A stretch of DNA of 64,000 nt from Coptis chinensis (taxonomy: Eukaryota > Streptophyta > Magnoliopsida > Ranunculales > Ranunculaceae): the NCBI GenBank assembly GCA_015680905.1, contig CM027377.1, positions 15,152,501 through 15,216,500 of the forward strand, given 5' to 3'. Each line of letters opens with the position of its first letter. Positions within the stretch are counted from its first letter, which is position 1. This document shows, piece after piece, positions 1-10,890 of this stretch. The position numbers and the translations under genes were made by a program. The notes beneath the pieces were generated by a model. That model did not search any database. It was not told where the DNA came from and saw only the letters and a list, made by a program, of their open reading frames with translations.

Positions 1-696
1 ACCACAAGCAAAGAACCACTCTTCTTTAACACTAAACCCGTCAAAACTTATCAACTATGTTCATTGAATGAACACACCCGATAAGCAAACATGCAAATCG
101 GGTGACATTATAAAAATGCTTGGGTGTGAGTAGCTCTAAAACAACATATACTTATACAAATATATACATAATCCATATGGCAGTTAGTTCCTCCACCGGT
201 ACCGTGAACTTTCAACAACTAATACAAGATCCTTAAGTACAATGGTAGGTAGTTCCTCCAATCGAGGCCTTTAACTTCCCACTAACTACACAACAACCTA
301 TACGCGATAATAAATAAGGGTGTAGTTCCTCCATCGAGGTTTTTTTAGGTTCTAACTAAACAAAACCAACCAAGCATATTATATCATCTATCTAGAGATA
401 TATCATTTACCAACATATTACCATAATTATATTAATTAAAGCTTTCTTTGTGTGTCCCTAAAATCACGTCAGATCTATGTCTTACCTAGTTTCCCGGCTA
501 CCACAATCGCTACCCAACGCCGAACATGTACATCCACATGCCTCCCCTTACATAATGAACCACTCCGTGCGTAACCACCCTGAGCGGGATGCCGCACACC
601 AGGTAAATCCTCACACGGAAGCAATTATGTAAGTAATGCCACTATTCGGCATAAAATATCGCGCGTCATCGTTCTATTTTGCGAACGGAATAATCA

Positions 697-860
697 AGCC
701 ACTATTTGGCTACGCCAGGAGGGCCATTCAGCTTTACTGAAACGCCAGGAGGGCCAATCACATTACTTAAGCCAAGGCCATTGGATTAACAAACGCTAGA
801 AAGGGCACCAAGGCCATTCAGATTAATCGAAACGCCGGAAGGGCCAATCACATGAGTTGT
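697..860 (-). repeat. GGCC/CGCC tandem units in LTR copy A
   Basis: About three degenerate units built on CGCCAGGAGGGCCA and AAGGCCATT are spaced roughly 55-65 bp apart. They correspond to the longer five-unit array at 8541-8822 in copy B, so the number of units differs between the two LTR copies. Confidence 0.7.
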
Positions 861-1287
861 GGTAGCTAGGTTCTAGGATTTTCGTTACGTAATTTATTCA
901 AGTGTCATACATTAATGACTCATAATAAATCCACTATATCACGTGCAAGTCAATTGCCTTATTGCACTAAGCCACAATATATAGAAATATCTCAATATAT
1001 CTCATAACCATTTTCATACTTTCACGTGCCAATATATTATTGCACTACACCACACTCCCGTGGGCAAATATTCACCAATACTATGCTACCTCATAGTAGC
1101 ATCTCACATATATAATAATGGAGTGTTTATACATTTATTTCTCCCAAACATATTGCATTATATATATATCCCAACATATTATATAATGTCACAATATCAA
1201 CGTCAAATTTTAATTAGATAATGACTAACCAAGTTATATAATATCGACAATATTTTATTACTATATTTGTCCATACAAATCAAATAG

Positions 1288-1470
1288 GTGAAAAACTGGA
1301 AAAGTCAACATTTCATAGTCAACGGTCAAATGTCAAAGTCAAAGGTCAAAGTCAACCGTCAATGGTCAACAGTCAAAGTCAACAGTCAATGGTCAACACA
1401 TCATGGTCAAAGTCAAAGTCAACATATCATGGTCAAAATCAAAGTCAACATGTCATGGTCAAAGTCAAAC
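1288..1470 (-). repeat. GTCAA-rich (W-box core) array in LTR copy A
   Basis: Closely spaced GTCAA(A/C) motifs, which read TTGAC on the minus strand, alternate with ATGGTCAA. The same array, with higher order, is at 7755-7915 in copy B. The short ORFs that read through it are repeat translation and not genes. Confidence 0.8.
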
Positions 1471-3087
1471 TAGAAGGTGTTCGACAAGTTCAGGTCATAG
1501 CCATGGTTCATGGCTAAGTGGCAAAGGTCCATGGTTCATGGGCTCATGACCAAGGTAAAGGTTCGGACCTAACCGCCAAGCCCAAACCTTATATTGAACC
1601 GGGTCCACAAATTAATATGGAACCGGTCCTAAACAACGGATTAATCCGCCCAATAACTAACTAGTGTTTAGGCCCAAAACTTATAATCGAATCGGCCCAA
1701 AACATAATTGATTCGACACGAAAATCTTTAAATTAAACTGGTCCAAGAAAACTAGTTAGATTTTGGCCCAACCACTTAATCTAAACCGAGCCCAACAACT
1801 TAAAATAAAATCCGGGCCCAAACAAAACCAAAAGAAACTGGCCCAAACAAAACAACCAAAATCGGGCCCAAAACTTAAAACCAAACCGGCCCAACAACTA
1901 AACAAGCTAAGGCCCAAGCCTCCAGCCCAAGCCTCAAGAGAAACTGACCCAGGCCCAAGCCCAGCCGGTCATCTTCTCCAACAGGCTCCTCCACCACCAA
2001 CAGCCCAAATTTCCGGCCCATAAGCCTCCACCCATTCCAAACTTCATCACATCGGTTTTACACCAAATCAAAAACCAACCGACTTTAACAAAAGAAAAAA
2101 CCGAAAATCATAAAAACACAAACTCTTCTTAAATCTAGATCTGGAAATTTCTTGCCGCCATTAATGGTCGGGCCTCAAGCTTCCAACAAACCCCACTCAA
2201 CCCTCACGCCAACCTCAAACACACCCCTCACAACCAAACATCAACCTATCACCAAAAAAACACAACAACCAATTAAACCTTAAAAAAAATCCCAACACCG
2301 AGCCATTAACGCCTCCAAGCTTCATCGCCTCTCCACTCTCCAAAGACCCAATCGGTCCTCATCCCTCAATCAAACCTCATAACCCACCAAGCAAACAACA
2401 ACAATAAGAAGGCAGTACCAAGTCGAGGTCGCTACTCCATGTGCCTTTGTTAAATGCTTCGGTTGGGGGTTCAACATCCTCCCAATTTCAACCAATCAAC
2501 CAATATAGCGACCCCTAATTCGGCCGACATCTACCAACCACAACAAGTATACCTATTATACCGGTTCAAGTCATATGCCCGACAATTTCTCTCGTTCTCG
2601 GGCTTTGCGCAGACATTAATTCCCATAACAGAGTTTCAAAGAAATCAACAAATTTCAACCAAAGTTAAATAATACAAATGACACTTAAGTCCAATACAAC
2701 AGGATAATGAGCAAATTACATACAAAACATAAACATTAGACAATATACACCGATACCCGAAAACCATAAATCCGGTGAAATAGAAAAATAGCTACTCACC
2801 TGTATGAACAGCTCGACGAATCCTCCTAATCCGAATCGTCGCGCTCCACCCCTCCAGCAAACCAGATTCTCTCTCTGCCTCCATTTTTAATATTTTTATT
2901 CTTTTTAAAACCCTATTATCTAGAAAAATGTGTTTATATACTTGGGTCCGAAACCCAACCCAAAACAGACTCGGGCAAAAAAACCAGGCCCACGTATCCC
3001 GAATCCAATCCGACGAATTTTGAAAATAATTAATTTAATTAATTAATAAATAGATAAAAACGTATTTTAAAAAATACGGGCGTTACA

Positions 3088-4690
3088 ATGGACTGTGTAT
3101 ATCAAGATTGCGTGGTCAAGGTTATGACGGAACTAGTAATATGTGAGGTGAGTTCAATGGTCTCAAAGCCCTCATCTTGAAAGATAATGGATCTGCTTTC
3201 TATGTTCATTGTTTCGCCCATCATCTTCAATTAGCACTAGTTGTTGTTGCTAAAAATAACACCCACATTGCTTTGTTCTTTAACTTGGTCTCTAGTGCTG
3301 TGAATACTTGTGCAGCTTCCTGTAAACGTCGAGAAATTCTTACGGAAAGCCACAATAACAAAGTTCTTGAAGAAGTAGAATTTGGTGAACTTCCAAGTGG
3401 ACATGGTCTCAATCAAGAGATTAGTTTGAAACGGCCTGGTGACGCACGTTGGGGTTCACATTATGCTACACTTGACCACTTTCTTGTCATGTTTCCTTCA
3501 GTTATCGAAGTTCTTAAGGTTGTGGTAGAAGATGGTCTAAATTCAGAACAAAGAGGAGAAGCATCCGCTTTGTTAGGATCTTTGCAACATTTTGATTTCA
3601 TTTTCATCTTACACTTAATGAAAAAGATACTAGGAATTACTCATGATTTATCAAAAGCATTGCAAAAAAGTGATCAAGATATTGTCAATGCAATGACACT
3701 AGTTAAAGTATCCAAGGAAATACTGCAAAGGATGAGAGATGATGAATGGGTTATGCTTATGGCTGATGTATCTTCTTTTTCCGCTAAAAATACTATCTCC
3801 ATACCTAACATGGAAGAAAAGTTCATAGCAAGGGGACGATCACAACGTAATGCTGAAGATATGACAAATCTTCATTATTACTGTGTAGATTTATTCTACA
3901 AATGTATAGACTGGCAGCTTCATGAGTTAAATAGTCGGTTTGACAAAGTGAATACATAATTGCTTCTTTGTGTTGCTTGCTTGAATCCAAATGATTCCTT
4001 CCTTGCTTTTGATAAGAAGAGTTTAATACGTCTTGTTGAATTTTATCCTAATGATTTTTCACCTATTGATCTCATGACCCTTCAAGATCAGCTAGATAAT
4101 TTTGTTGTTGACGTGTGCTCTAACCATCTATTTTCACAGTTGAAAAAGATTAGTGAACTTGCTAAGAAGATGGTAGAGACGAAGAAAAATATTGTCTATC
4201 CACTAGTGTTCTTGTTGATGACATTGTCACTAATTCTGCCTGTTGCTACCACCACTGTAGAGAGAGCATTTCTGCTATGCACATGATAAAGAATCAGTTA
4301 TGCAACTGAATGGGAGATGAATGGTTGACCGATTGTTTGGTTACATACATAGAACAAGACATATTTGATAGCATTGATGATGAAGCAATTGTTCAACGCT
4401 TCCAAAATATGGGTCCTTCATATCGCCGAGGGCAATTGTGAATTGTTAGGTTAGTAGAGTTGAAAAACGTTTTTATTTATTTATTTATTTATTTTGCATT
4501 TATACTATTTATATACAATCGATACTCATTTTCGTTTGTTGGGTGATCCTTTCTAATACAAAGTATTGATTGTATAAGTTGTTAATATTGTTACAGTTGT
4601 TCTTTTTTTTTTAACTTATTTGTCGACTTGTCTTTACTAGTGACTTCGCACTAGGCTCCCCCTAGAGGAAATTCCTGGCTCCGCCACTAG
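3088..4690 (+). mobile_element. hAT transposon remnant, right part
   Basis: Contains the C-terminal two thirds of a hAT transposase and then about 250 bp of 3' sequence. The end motif CCTGGCTCCGCCACTAG at about 4674-4690 is typical of plant hAT ends related to zinc-finger MYM-type 1-like transposases. The left half is separated by LTR copy A and lies outside the window, so the terminal inverted repeat and 8-bp duplication cannot be checked here. Confidence 0.75.
3090..4441 (+). pseudogene. hAT-family transposase (DUF4371/MYM-type-1-like), degenerate
   Basis: Reading from 3090 gives the family motif LRGQGYDGTSNM, then GEFNGLKALIL and VHCFAHHLQLAL of the RNase H-like core. The 260-residue open stretch 3177-3959 follows, then LLCVACLNPNDSF, and the C-terminal dimerisation region with PVATTTVERAF. 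It ends with GDEWLTDCLVTYIEQDIF and RRGQL before a TGA at 4439-4441. It is broken by an in-frame TGA at 3144-3146 where the family usually has Arg, by TAA at 3957-3959, by a one-base deletion after VERAF near 4270 and by a later stop. The 5' third is missing because LTR copy A inserted there. It is not functional as read. Family assignment is confident; the sublineage is inferred. Confidence 0.88.
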
Positions 4691-5056
4691 GACAGCCCAA
4701 CGTTCAGTAAGTTAACAAGAAAGAAGGAACAAACAATGGAAGATACCAACCTGGAACAATCAAGGAACTTGTGCAAGAACCTTAGAGAAACAGCGTGAAG
4801 AAAATGTAGAACAAATGCCATAAACTTCTTATAACAGTTCTTTTATGTTCAAATTGCATACCTTCCTAAGGCACCTCATAAAAACATCGAAACGCCAAAT
4901 GGCATACCACCTGGCAATTACCATTTTTGGATCTCCAACTGTTCGTATTCCCACACGTGCTAGGGTCCTCTTTCAGCAGAACGCTCCGACATGTCAAACA
5001 CTCCACATGCACAAGACGTTCCCCCGACCTCCAGTTTACTTAGCCTTAATATTTAT
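4691..5056. other. Unassigned spacer between hAT end and LTR
   Basis: No coding sequence or repeat was recognised. The short open frame at 4845-5084 has no recognisable motif and runs into the following LTR, so I treat it as chance. Confidence 0.5.
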
Positions 5057-5402
5057 TGATAAGTGCTCAAAAAGTGCAATTTAACCCTCAATTATGCCTC
5101 TTGTTTAGCCATCTTAGTGGACTAATAATATTTGTAAGTTATGTTTTATGATTCTATAGGTGAAAGAGAGAGTTTTGTGGAATATTAGAGAAAAAGGGGT
5201 AAAACGGAGCAATTTAGAGCATTAAGGATCACATGGGATGCCCGTGGACAATCATGGAGAAGGCCAAGGAATTGAAGTTATTAAAGATGCGTCTTGGACC
5301 TATTTTAAAGCCTATTTGGAAGCCCAATGCCAAATGATTTGTTGTTTGGACCAAAGCCCGCAAAAGAGGATAGAAGGATAAAGCAAAAAAGGAAAAATAG
5401 AC

Positions 5403-5487
5403 TTCCGCGTCTGGGACGCATGGATCGTGCATCCAGACGCATTGCTCATGTTCGAGACGCATGGATCGTGCGTCCAGATGCATGAAA
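5403..5487. repeat. Tandem palindromic motif
   Basis: GACGCATGGATCGTGC followed by (A/G)TCCAGACGCAT occurs twice, about 50 bp apart (near 5413 and 5456). Each unit is a near-palindrome around GGATCGTGCGTCC, inside the U3 region of the LTR, so it could form a short hairpin. Confidence 0.7.
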
Positions 5488-5603
5488 CGACACTGTAGCC
5501 ACTTCCTTCTCAGTTTTGGAGACGAAGTTGGACTCTGAAAGAAGTTGATTTGTATTAGGAAACAAATGGCGGTTTGGAATGCTTCTAGAACTCATTGTAA
5601 CCC

Positions 5604-5613
5604 CTATAAATAG
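5604..5613 (+). promoter_or_regulatory. TATA box of the split LTR
   Basis: CTATAAATAG lies in the expected position between U3 and the downstream AATAATAAA motif, in an LTR whose orientation is set by its TGATAAG start. Confidence 0.6.
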
Positions 5614-6017
5614 AGGACCTAAGTGCCTCATGTAATTTGCCAATTCACTTATTCTCTGGTCTCCAGAACTTGAGGCAGAGAGAGATTAATAATAAAAGAT
5701 TCGGTTTTAACTAGTCGAGTCTTAATAAATTAGACTTTCTAGTCTTACATTCTTCGACTCTTCTTTTTCTCGTTCTTCGTGTTATTCCTTCTTTATGGAA
5801 GGCTAATATTCTCCTTCAAAGGAGGAGATGAAGTCGATGCTTAAGGTTTAATGATTCTTCTGGTTCATGGTGTTCTTCAATCAGGTTAGTTCTTTATGTT
5901 TTTAGTTATTAGTTCCATTGCCTACACCAGGGGATGGAAGTATAGAATAAGTTTGCAATATTAATATCATGCTAGTATTCTTTACTTTTCTTCTAGTAGT
6001 ATAATTCTTTAGAGTCA

Positions 6018-6138
6018 GGGAAGTATTCTTTGTGTTGCTTTAGAAGGGGTAGCTCAGGGAGTGGCTGTCTAGGGGAAGTATTATTTGTGTTTGCCTTAAG
6101 TGGTGATTCATTGAATGGCCGCCCTATTAGGAAGTACT
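6018..6138 (+). repeat. 57-bp imperfect tandem repeat, interrupted in unit three
   Basis: Units begin GGGAAGTATT at about 6018 and 6073. A third starts at 6131 (GAAGTACT) and is cut by LTR copy B; its remainder (AGATTCTTTGATGTTGCTT) is at 9896 onward. The join reconstructs the unit, which proves that 6139-9895 is an insertion. Confidence 0.75.
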
Positions 6139-7198
6139 TGTAACGCCTGTATTTAAAATACATATTTATTTATTAATTAATTAATTTAATTTTATATAAA
6201 ATCGGCTGGATTGGATTTGGGATACGTGGGCTGGGTTTTATGGCCCGAGTCTGCGTTGGGCTTGGGTTTCAAACCCAAGTATATATTCGTATTGTTCTAG
6301 AGAATAGGGTTCTAAGAAAAATAAAATAGTAAAAATGGAGGCGGCTTGTTTGCTCGAGCGTTGGAGCGCGACGACTCGGACTCGAAGGAATTCGTGGAAC
6401 TTGGGATTAAGGTGAGTAGCTATTTTGATATTTCACCGGATTTATGGTTTTCGTGTATCGGTGTATACTGTCTAATGTTTATGTTTTTTATATACTACTC
6501 ATTATATTGTTTTATTCGGCGTTCCGTCTGTTGTTAAAACTCTATTGAAAACTGTTGTGTTGTTAAAACTCGAACTTTGAAATTTGGGATTTGGAATTTG
6601 GAACTCGAAATCGCGTCAATGGCGGCGTGAGAGTCAACAGCAAGAAATCGTCAGTTTTTATTTGAACATTTATGATTTTATTTATTGTGTTGTGGGGTTG
6701 GGTTATTAAGTGAGTTTAGTATCTATTTTTATTGAATCTGTTGTAGCTCTGTTTCAAGCTCGAGCAAAGTCTTTAATGCGCCGCAAGAAAACGCCCGTGA
6801 TTATTATTCAACTCTATTTGTATTTGTTGTGTTTTGTGGTGATGGGTTGTTTGATGTCGGGGGATTATATGTTTGATGTTGGTTATTGGTGTTTGGGTGG
6901 GTGCTGTTGTAGGTGGAAGAAGGCGTTAATGGCGCCGATGGAGAGTGTTGGGAAAACTTGGTTTGGCTGTTTTTGGGTTTAATTTGAGTTGTGGGGCTTG
7001 CATATAGACTAAAATCGATGGGTTTATGGTTGATGGTAGTGTGTGGGTGAGTACTGATGTATGGGGATGTGGAAGTTTGGAGGAGGCGCGATCCAATTTG
7101 AAGGAGGGGATGTGAGGTAAGGAATCGAGTTGGAGCTTTCATTAAAGCTATAGGGGTTTTGATTTGGAGCAAAACCACTGGAAGGAGGAGATGAGATG

Positions 7199-7250
7199 GT
7201 GGTGGCCGGGATTCTAGCCGGTGGTGGCCGGGATTCTAGCCGGTGGTGGC
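7199..7250. repeat. 23-bp tandem duplication
   Basis: GGTGGTGGCCGGGATTCTAGCC occurs twice in tandem and is followed by a partial third GGTGGTGGC. It lies within LTR copy B. Confidence 0.85.
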
Positions 7251-7754
7251 TGGTGAGGTGAGGAAGACAACCTGATGGTTTTCCTTGGGCATGGGGCTTG
7301 GGCCTTAGGTGGTTTAGGTGGTTGGGCCGGATTCTTTTCTTTTACTTTTGGTTGGGCCAAAGTCTTTTGGTTTTGTTTTGGGCCGGATTAGATTAAGTGT
7401 TGGGCCATTTTCAGTTTAGTCTTTGGGCCCAAGATTAGTTTAGTTTGTTATGGGGCAGTTTCATTTTAGTGGTTTGTGGGCCGAACCAATTAAGGTTTTG
7501 GGCCAGTTTAAGTTTCATTTTTTGTTAGCTTGGGTCGAACCCAATTAGCTTTCTTTGGACCGTTTTTCTATTTTTGTTTTGGGCTTGGTCCATATGTTTT
7601 AAAGTGGGTCAGGTTGATTCACTAGGCCAGTGTAGACTTTTGGGGCCGGGTTCTAAGGTTTGGGCTTGGCCAGTTGGGTCCGAACCATTACCTTAGCCAT
7701 GACATGAACTTTGACCTTAGCCATGAACCATGGCTATGACCATGAACCTGTTGA

Positions 7755-7915
7755 ACATAGAAACGACAGTTTGACTTTGACCGTTGACCGTTGACTTCCA
7801 CCATGATGTGTTGACTTTGACCGTTGACCGTTGACTTCCACCATGATGTGTTGACTTTGACTTTGACCGTTGACTTCGACCATGACGTGTTGACTTTGAC
7901 TTTGACCGTTGACTG
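7755..7915 (+). repeat. TTGAC (W-box core) array in LTR copy B
   Basis: Roughly sixteen TTGAC cores lie in about 160 bp, arranged in higher-order units of TTGACTTTGACCGTTGAC separated by TTCCACCATGATGTG. TTGAC is the core bound by plant WRKY factors. Whether this array is bound is not shown by sequence. Confidence 0.85.
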
Positions 7916-8540
7916 TAGAATGTTGTTTTTCCAGTTTTTTCATATATTTAAGAATATGGACAAATATAGTAATAAAATATTGTCGAACATTATATAACGT
8001 TGTTTGTCATTATCTAATTAAGATTTGACGTGAGTAGTGTGTAAAACATATATATATTGGGCTTTGATTGTGGATCGTGGATGGATCGTTTAATTGTGCT
8101 ACATTTTATGTTGTAAATTGTATGGACAAATCGAATGTTAAAATGCTGTGGAAGCTTGTATATATTTGGTTGTCATTATCTAATTAAGATTTGACGTTGA
8201 TATTGTGACATTATATAATATGTTGGGATATATATATATATATATTAAATGCAATAGTTGTGGAGAAATACATGTATAGACACTCTATTATTTTATCTAT
8301 GAGGTAGTATAGTATGTGTGGATATTTTCCCACGGGATTATGGCTTAGTGCAATAATATATTGGCACGTGAAAGAATGAAAGTGGTTATGAGATATAATT
8401 GAGATATTTCTAAATATTGTGGCTTAGTGCAATAATGTATTTGACCTGCACATGATATAGTGGAATCATTATGAGTCATAAATGTATGACCTTTGAATAA
8501 ATTACGTAACCAAAATCCTAGAACCTAGCTACCACAACTC

Positions 8541-8822
8541 ATGTGATTTGGCCCTTCTGGCGTTTCAGTGAATCTGAATGGCCTTCGGGCGTAAGTAATG
8601 TGATTGGCCCTTCCGGGCGTTTCGATTGAATCTGAATGGCCTTCGGGTAAATAATGTGTTTGGCCCTTCCGGCGTTTTGATTGAATCTGAATGGCCTTTG
8701 GGTAAGTAATGTGATTGGCCCTTCCGGCGTTTCAGATTGAATCGAATGGCCTTCGAGGGTAAAGTAATGTGATTGGCCCTTCCGGCGCTTCAGGTGAATC
8801 TGAATGGCCCTTCGGGCGTAGC
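8541..8822 (+). repeat. ~58-bp tandem units, LTR copy B
   Basis: About five units consist of GTGATTGGCCCTTCCGGCGTTTC, written here as TGATTGGCCCTTCCGG plus CGTTTC, followed by TGAATCTGAATGGCCTTCGGG. Copy A has only about three. Confidence 0.8.
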
Positions 8823-10345
8823 GAATAGTGGTTTGATTATTCCGTTCGCAATATTAGAACGAGACGCCACGATATTTTATGCGAATAGTGGCGCGACTTA
8901 CATAATGGCTTCCGTGTGAGGGTTACGGTGTCGCGGCATCCCGGCCGGGTAGTTACGCATCGAGTGGTTCATTATGTAAGGGGAGGCATGTGGATGTACA
9001 TGTTCGGTTGGGAAGCGATTGTGGTAGCCAGTGGAAACCAGGTAAGACATAGATACGACGTGAATTTTAGGGCCACACAAAGAAAGCCTTAATTAATATA
9101 ATTGTGGTAATGTGTTGGTTAATTATATATCCGTAAATATATGATTGTATATGGCTTTCTTTGAAGGGTGGGTCAAACTAATTACTTTAGGCAGACATTA
9201 CCCACTCCACTCAGAATTGAGCATGAAATGAGGTAAGTATAGAATATGTTTGGTTGGTTATTTGTTTAGTTCGAACCTAAAAGCCTCGATGGAGGAACTA
9301 CATGCCTTATTTATTATGCATTATAGTTTGTTGTGTGGTTAGTGGGAAGTTAAGGTTTTAGTGGAGAAACTACACGCCTTTACCTATTGTAGTTAAGAAT
9401 GTCGATTAGTCGTTGAAAGTTAAAGGCTCGGGGAAGGAACTAACGGCCTTATGGATTATTGTATATATATGTATTATTATATGTTGTATTTTAGGGCTAC
9501 TTACACCAAGATTTTTATAATGTCACCCGATTTTGCATGTTTGCTTATCGGGTGTGTTCATTAAATGAACATAGTTGATAAGTCTTGACAGGTTTAATGT
9601 TGAAGAAGATTGGTTGCTGCTTGTGGTTTGCGTTAGCGTCGCATTTCAAGATAGGCCTTGTTTTCCTTTGAGGTGATATAGATTTTCAGTTGAGATAAGG
9701 TTTTTGCATTTTCATTTGTAAATTTTTGTAATGAAGATGACTTTTGTTTAAGTTTAAAATTTTTATTGGTTTTTATTTATCCGCATATTTAAACTGTTTA
9801 TGGGTTTTTGGAAGTTGAGAGTGCGTCACATCTCGGAGATCGAAGAGTCGGGAACAAATAATGTTTTTCATTCAGCCGAAATTCGGGGTGTGACAAGATT
9901 CTTTGATGTTGCTTCGGTAATACATTAAATGGTCGCCGAGCTTACATAAAAGGAAAGAAGATATTAATAGCATAAACATAGGAACAACCTTAAGTAGAGT
10001 TAATTGTTAACAATGTTTCGTCCAAGAGAGCATCGACACTCGCTCGATTGCCTAATTGTAGTCTACCTGTAATAATAACTATGAAGCAGAAGGTCATAGG
10101 TTAAAAGTATTGGTGGATTCTAATCTCTTGAATTCTCTCTCTTATAAATTCTCAATAGTTTAGTTAGTTTAGTTTAGTTTAGCATTAGAATATAAAATCT
10201 CTACAATCATAGTTTTAATCCCTCAAACCCCTTTCTAGTCCCCGTCCCTTCACATAAACGGACACTTAAAAGTAGAACGATACCCTACTCATCCTTTACT
10301 TATTGAGGGATAATTAGGTTTTGATACGCTTCTATTTGTTCAACG

Positions 10346-10890
10346 ACCATCATCCATCTACATCATCCATCTATATCATATATCTACATCATCCATATAC
10401 CATCTCATAAACACACAAAAAAGTGAGTGTCACCTATCACTATTTGGACCTACAACACTAGGACCAATTAAAGAGCAGGACGCTCAATCAGGATCACAGG
10501 CTCATCAGCCTCATCCAATCTTACCAGAGAAAGCCTACAACGAAACTGGTACAATAATATCAATAAGATCGCATTCGCAATATCACAGAAATAAGTAAGA
10601 AAAAGAAACATGCATTTCATAAAGGCAAAATAACGAACTACCCGGCCAAACTTAAGCCCCAGTTCGTCTACTAACCAAGTTGTTAAGTCTACTCAGGAAA
10701 TCCAACTTGGTTAGCCACCATTCAGCACTCCATGAACTCCCCAGAACAATCCGGGAGTCCAGGTCGTTCAAAGTACAATAAAGAAAACCTACTAAGCAAG
10801 GCGAACTACCCAGGTTACCCTAGGAAACCAGCTCTATTGTATCACAATTTACAAGATCAGAACAATAAAAAACATGCACAACTTTTCAAG
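10346..10890. other. Unassigned, probably internal Tat-element DNA
   Basis: No coding region was recognised. ATCATCCATCTACATCATCC-type short direct repeats occur near 10350-10400. By position this would lie between pol and the antisense ORF of the element ending at 16028, but no domain supports that. Confidence 0.4.

Larger units (their letters stand above)
1..3087 (-). mobile_element. Large LTR, copy A (minus strand, truncated by window start)
   Basis: On the minus strand this begins with TGTAACGCCCGTATTTT at 3087 and runs leftward off the window. It is the reverse complement of the large LTR at 6139-9895: the window start matches the segment near 9530-9640, including the motif around TTCATTGAATGAACA. 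Copy A is a few hundred bases shorter over the shared span, partly because it has fewer tandem units. It lies directly against hAT transposase coding sequence, so it inserted into that element. The five bases after its end (ATGGA, 3088-3092) are the candidate target duplication, but the other side is outside the window. TGTAAC...TGACA ends and a >3 kb LTR suggest a Ty3/Gypsy element of Tekay/Del size; that lineage is inference because no internal domain is attached. Confidence 0.8.
6139..9895 (+). mobile_element. Large solo LTR, copy B (3757 bp)
   Basis: Starts TGTAACGCCTGTATTT at 6139 and ends TTCGGGGTGTGACA at 9895, so it has TG...CA ends. Both flanks belong to the same 57-bp repeat unit. 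The flanking pentamers, GTACT on the left and GATT preceded by A on the right, are consistent with a decayed GTATT duplication. No gag or pol lies inside or beside it, which fits a solo LTR left by recombination. It carries three internal arrays: a duplicated GGTGGTGGCCGGGATTCTAGC at 7199-7250, a TTGAC array at 7755-7915 and GGCC units at 8541-8822. Its inverted partner is 1-3087. Assignment to a Tekay/Del-like Gypsy lineage is inferred from size and ends only. Confidence 0.82.
5057..10345 (+). mobile_element. TGATAAG-type LTR, split by large LTR copy B
   Basis: The segment 5057-6138 starts with TGATAAGTGCTCAAAAAGTG, a start shared by many plant Ty3/Gypsy LTRs. It contains a TATA box (5604-5613) and AATAATAAAAG near 5688. 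It then resumes at 9896 after the inserted LTR and continues to roughly 10345, through sequence ending near AATTAGGTTTTGATACGC. Removing the insertion gives about 1.5 kb. The right boundary is approximate and no target duplication was found. It is related at its start to the solo LTR at 12734-14398 but is clearly a different family member. Confidence 0.6.

Noticed and set aside
1288..1473. 61-codon frame rich in Ser/Gln/Val
   Set aside because: It is produced by the GTCAA repeat in the LTR. The matching frame at 7734-7943 has the same cause.
1..9895. Large LTR copies A and B as the two LTRs of one retrotransposon
   Set aside because: They are in opposite orientation, and each interrupts a different host element. 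LTRs of one element are direct repeats.
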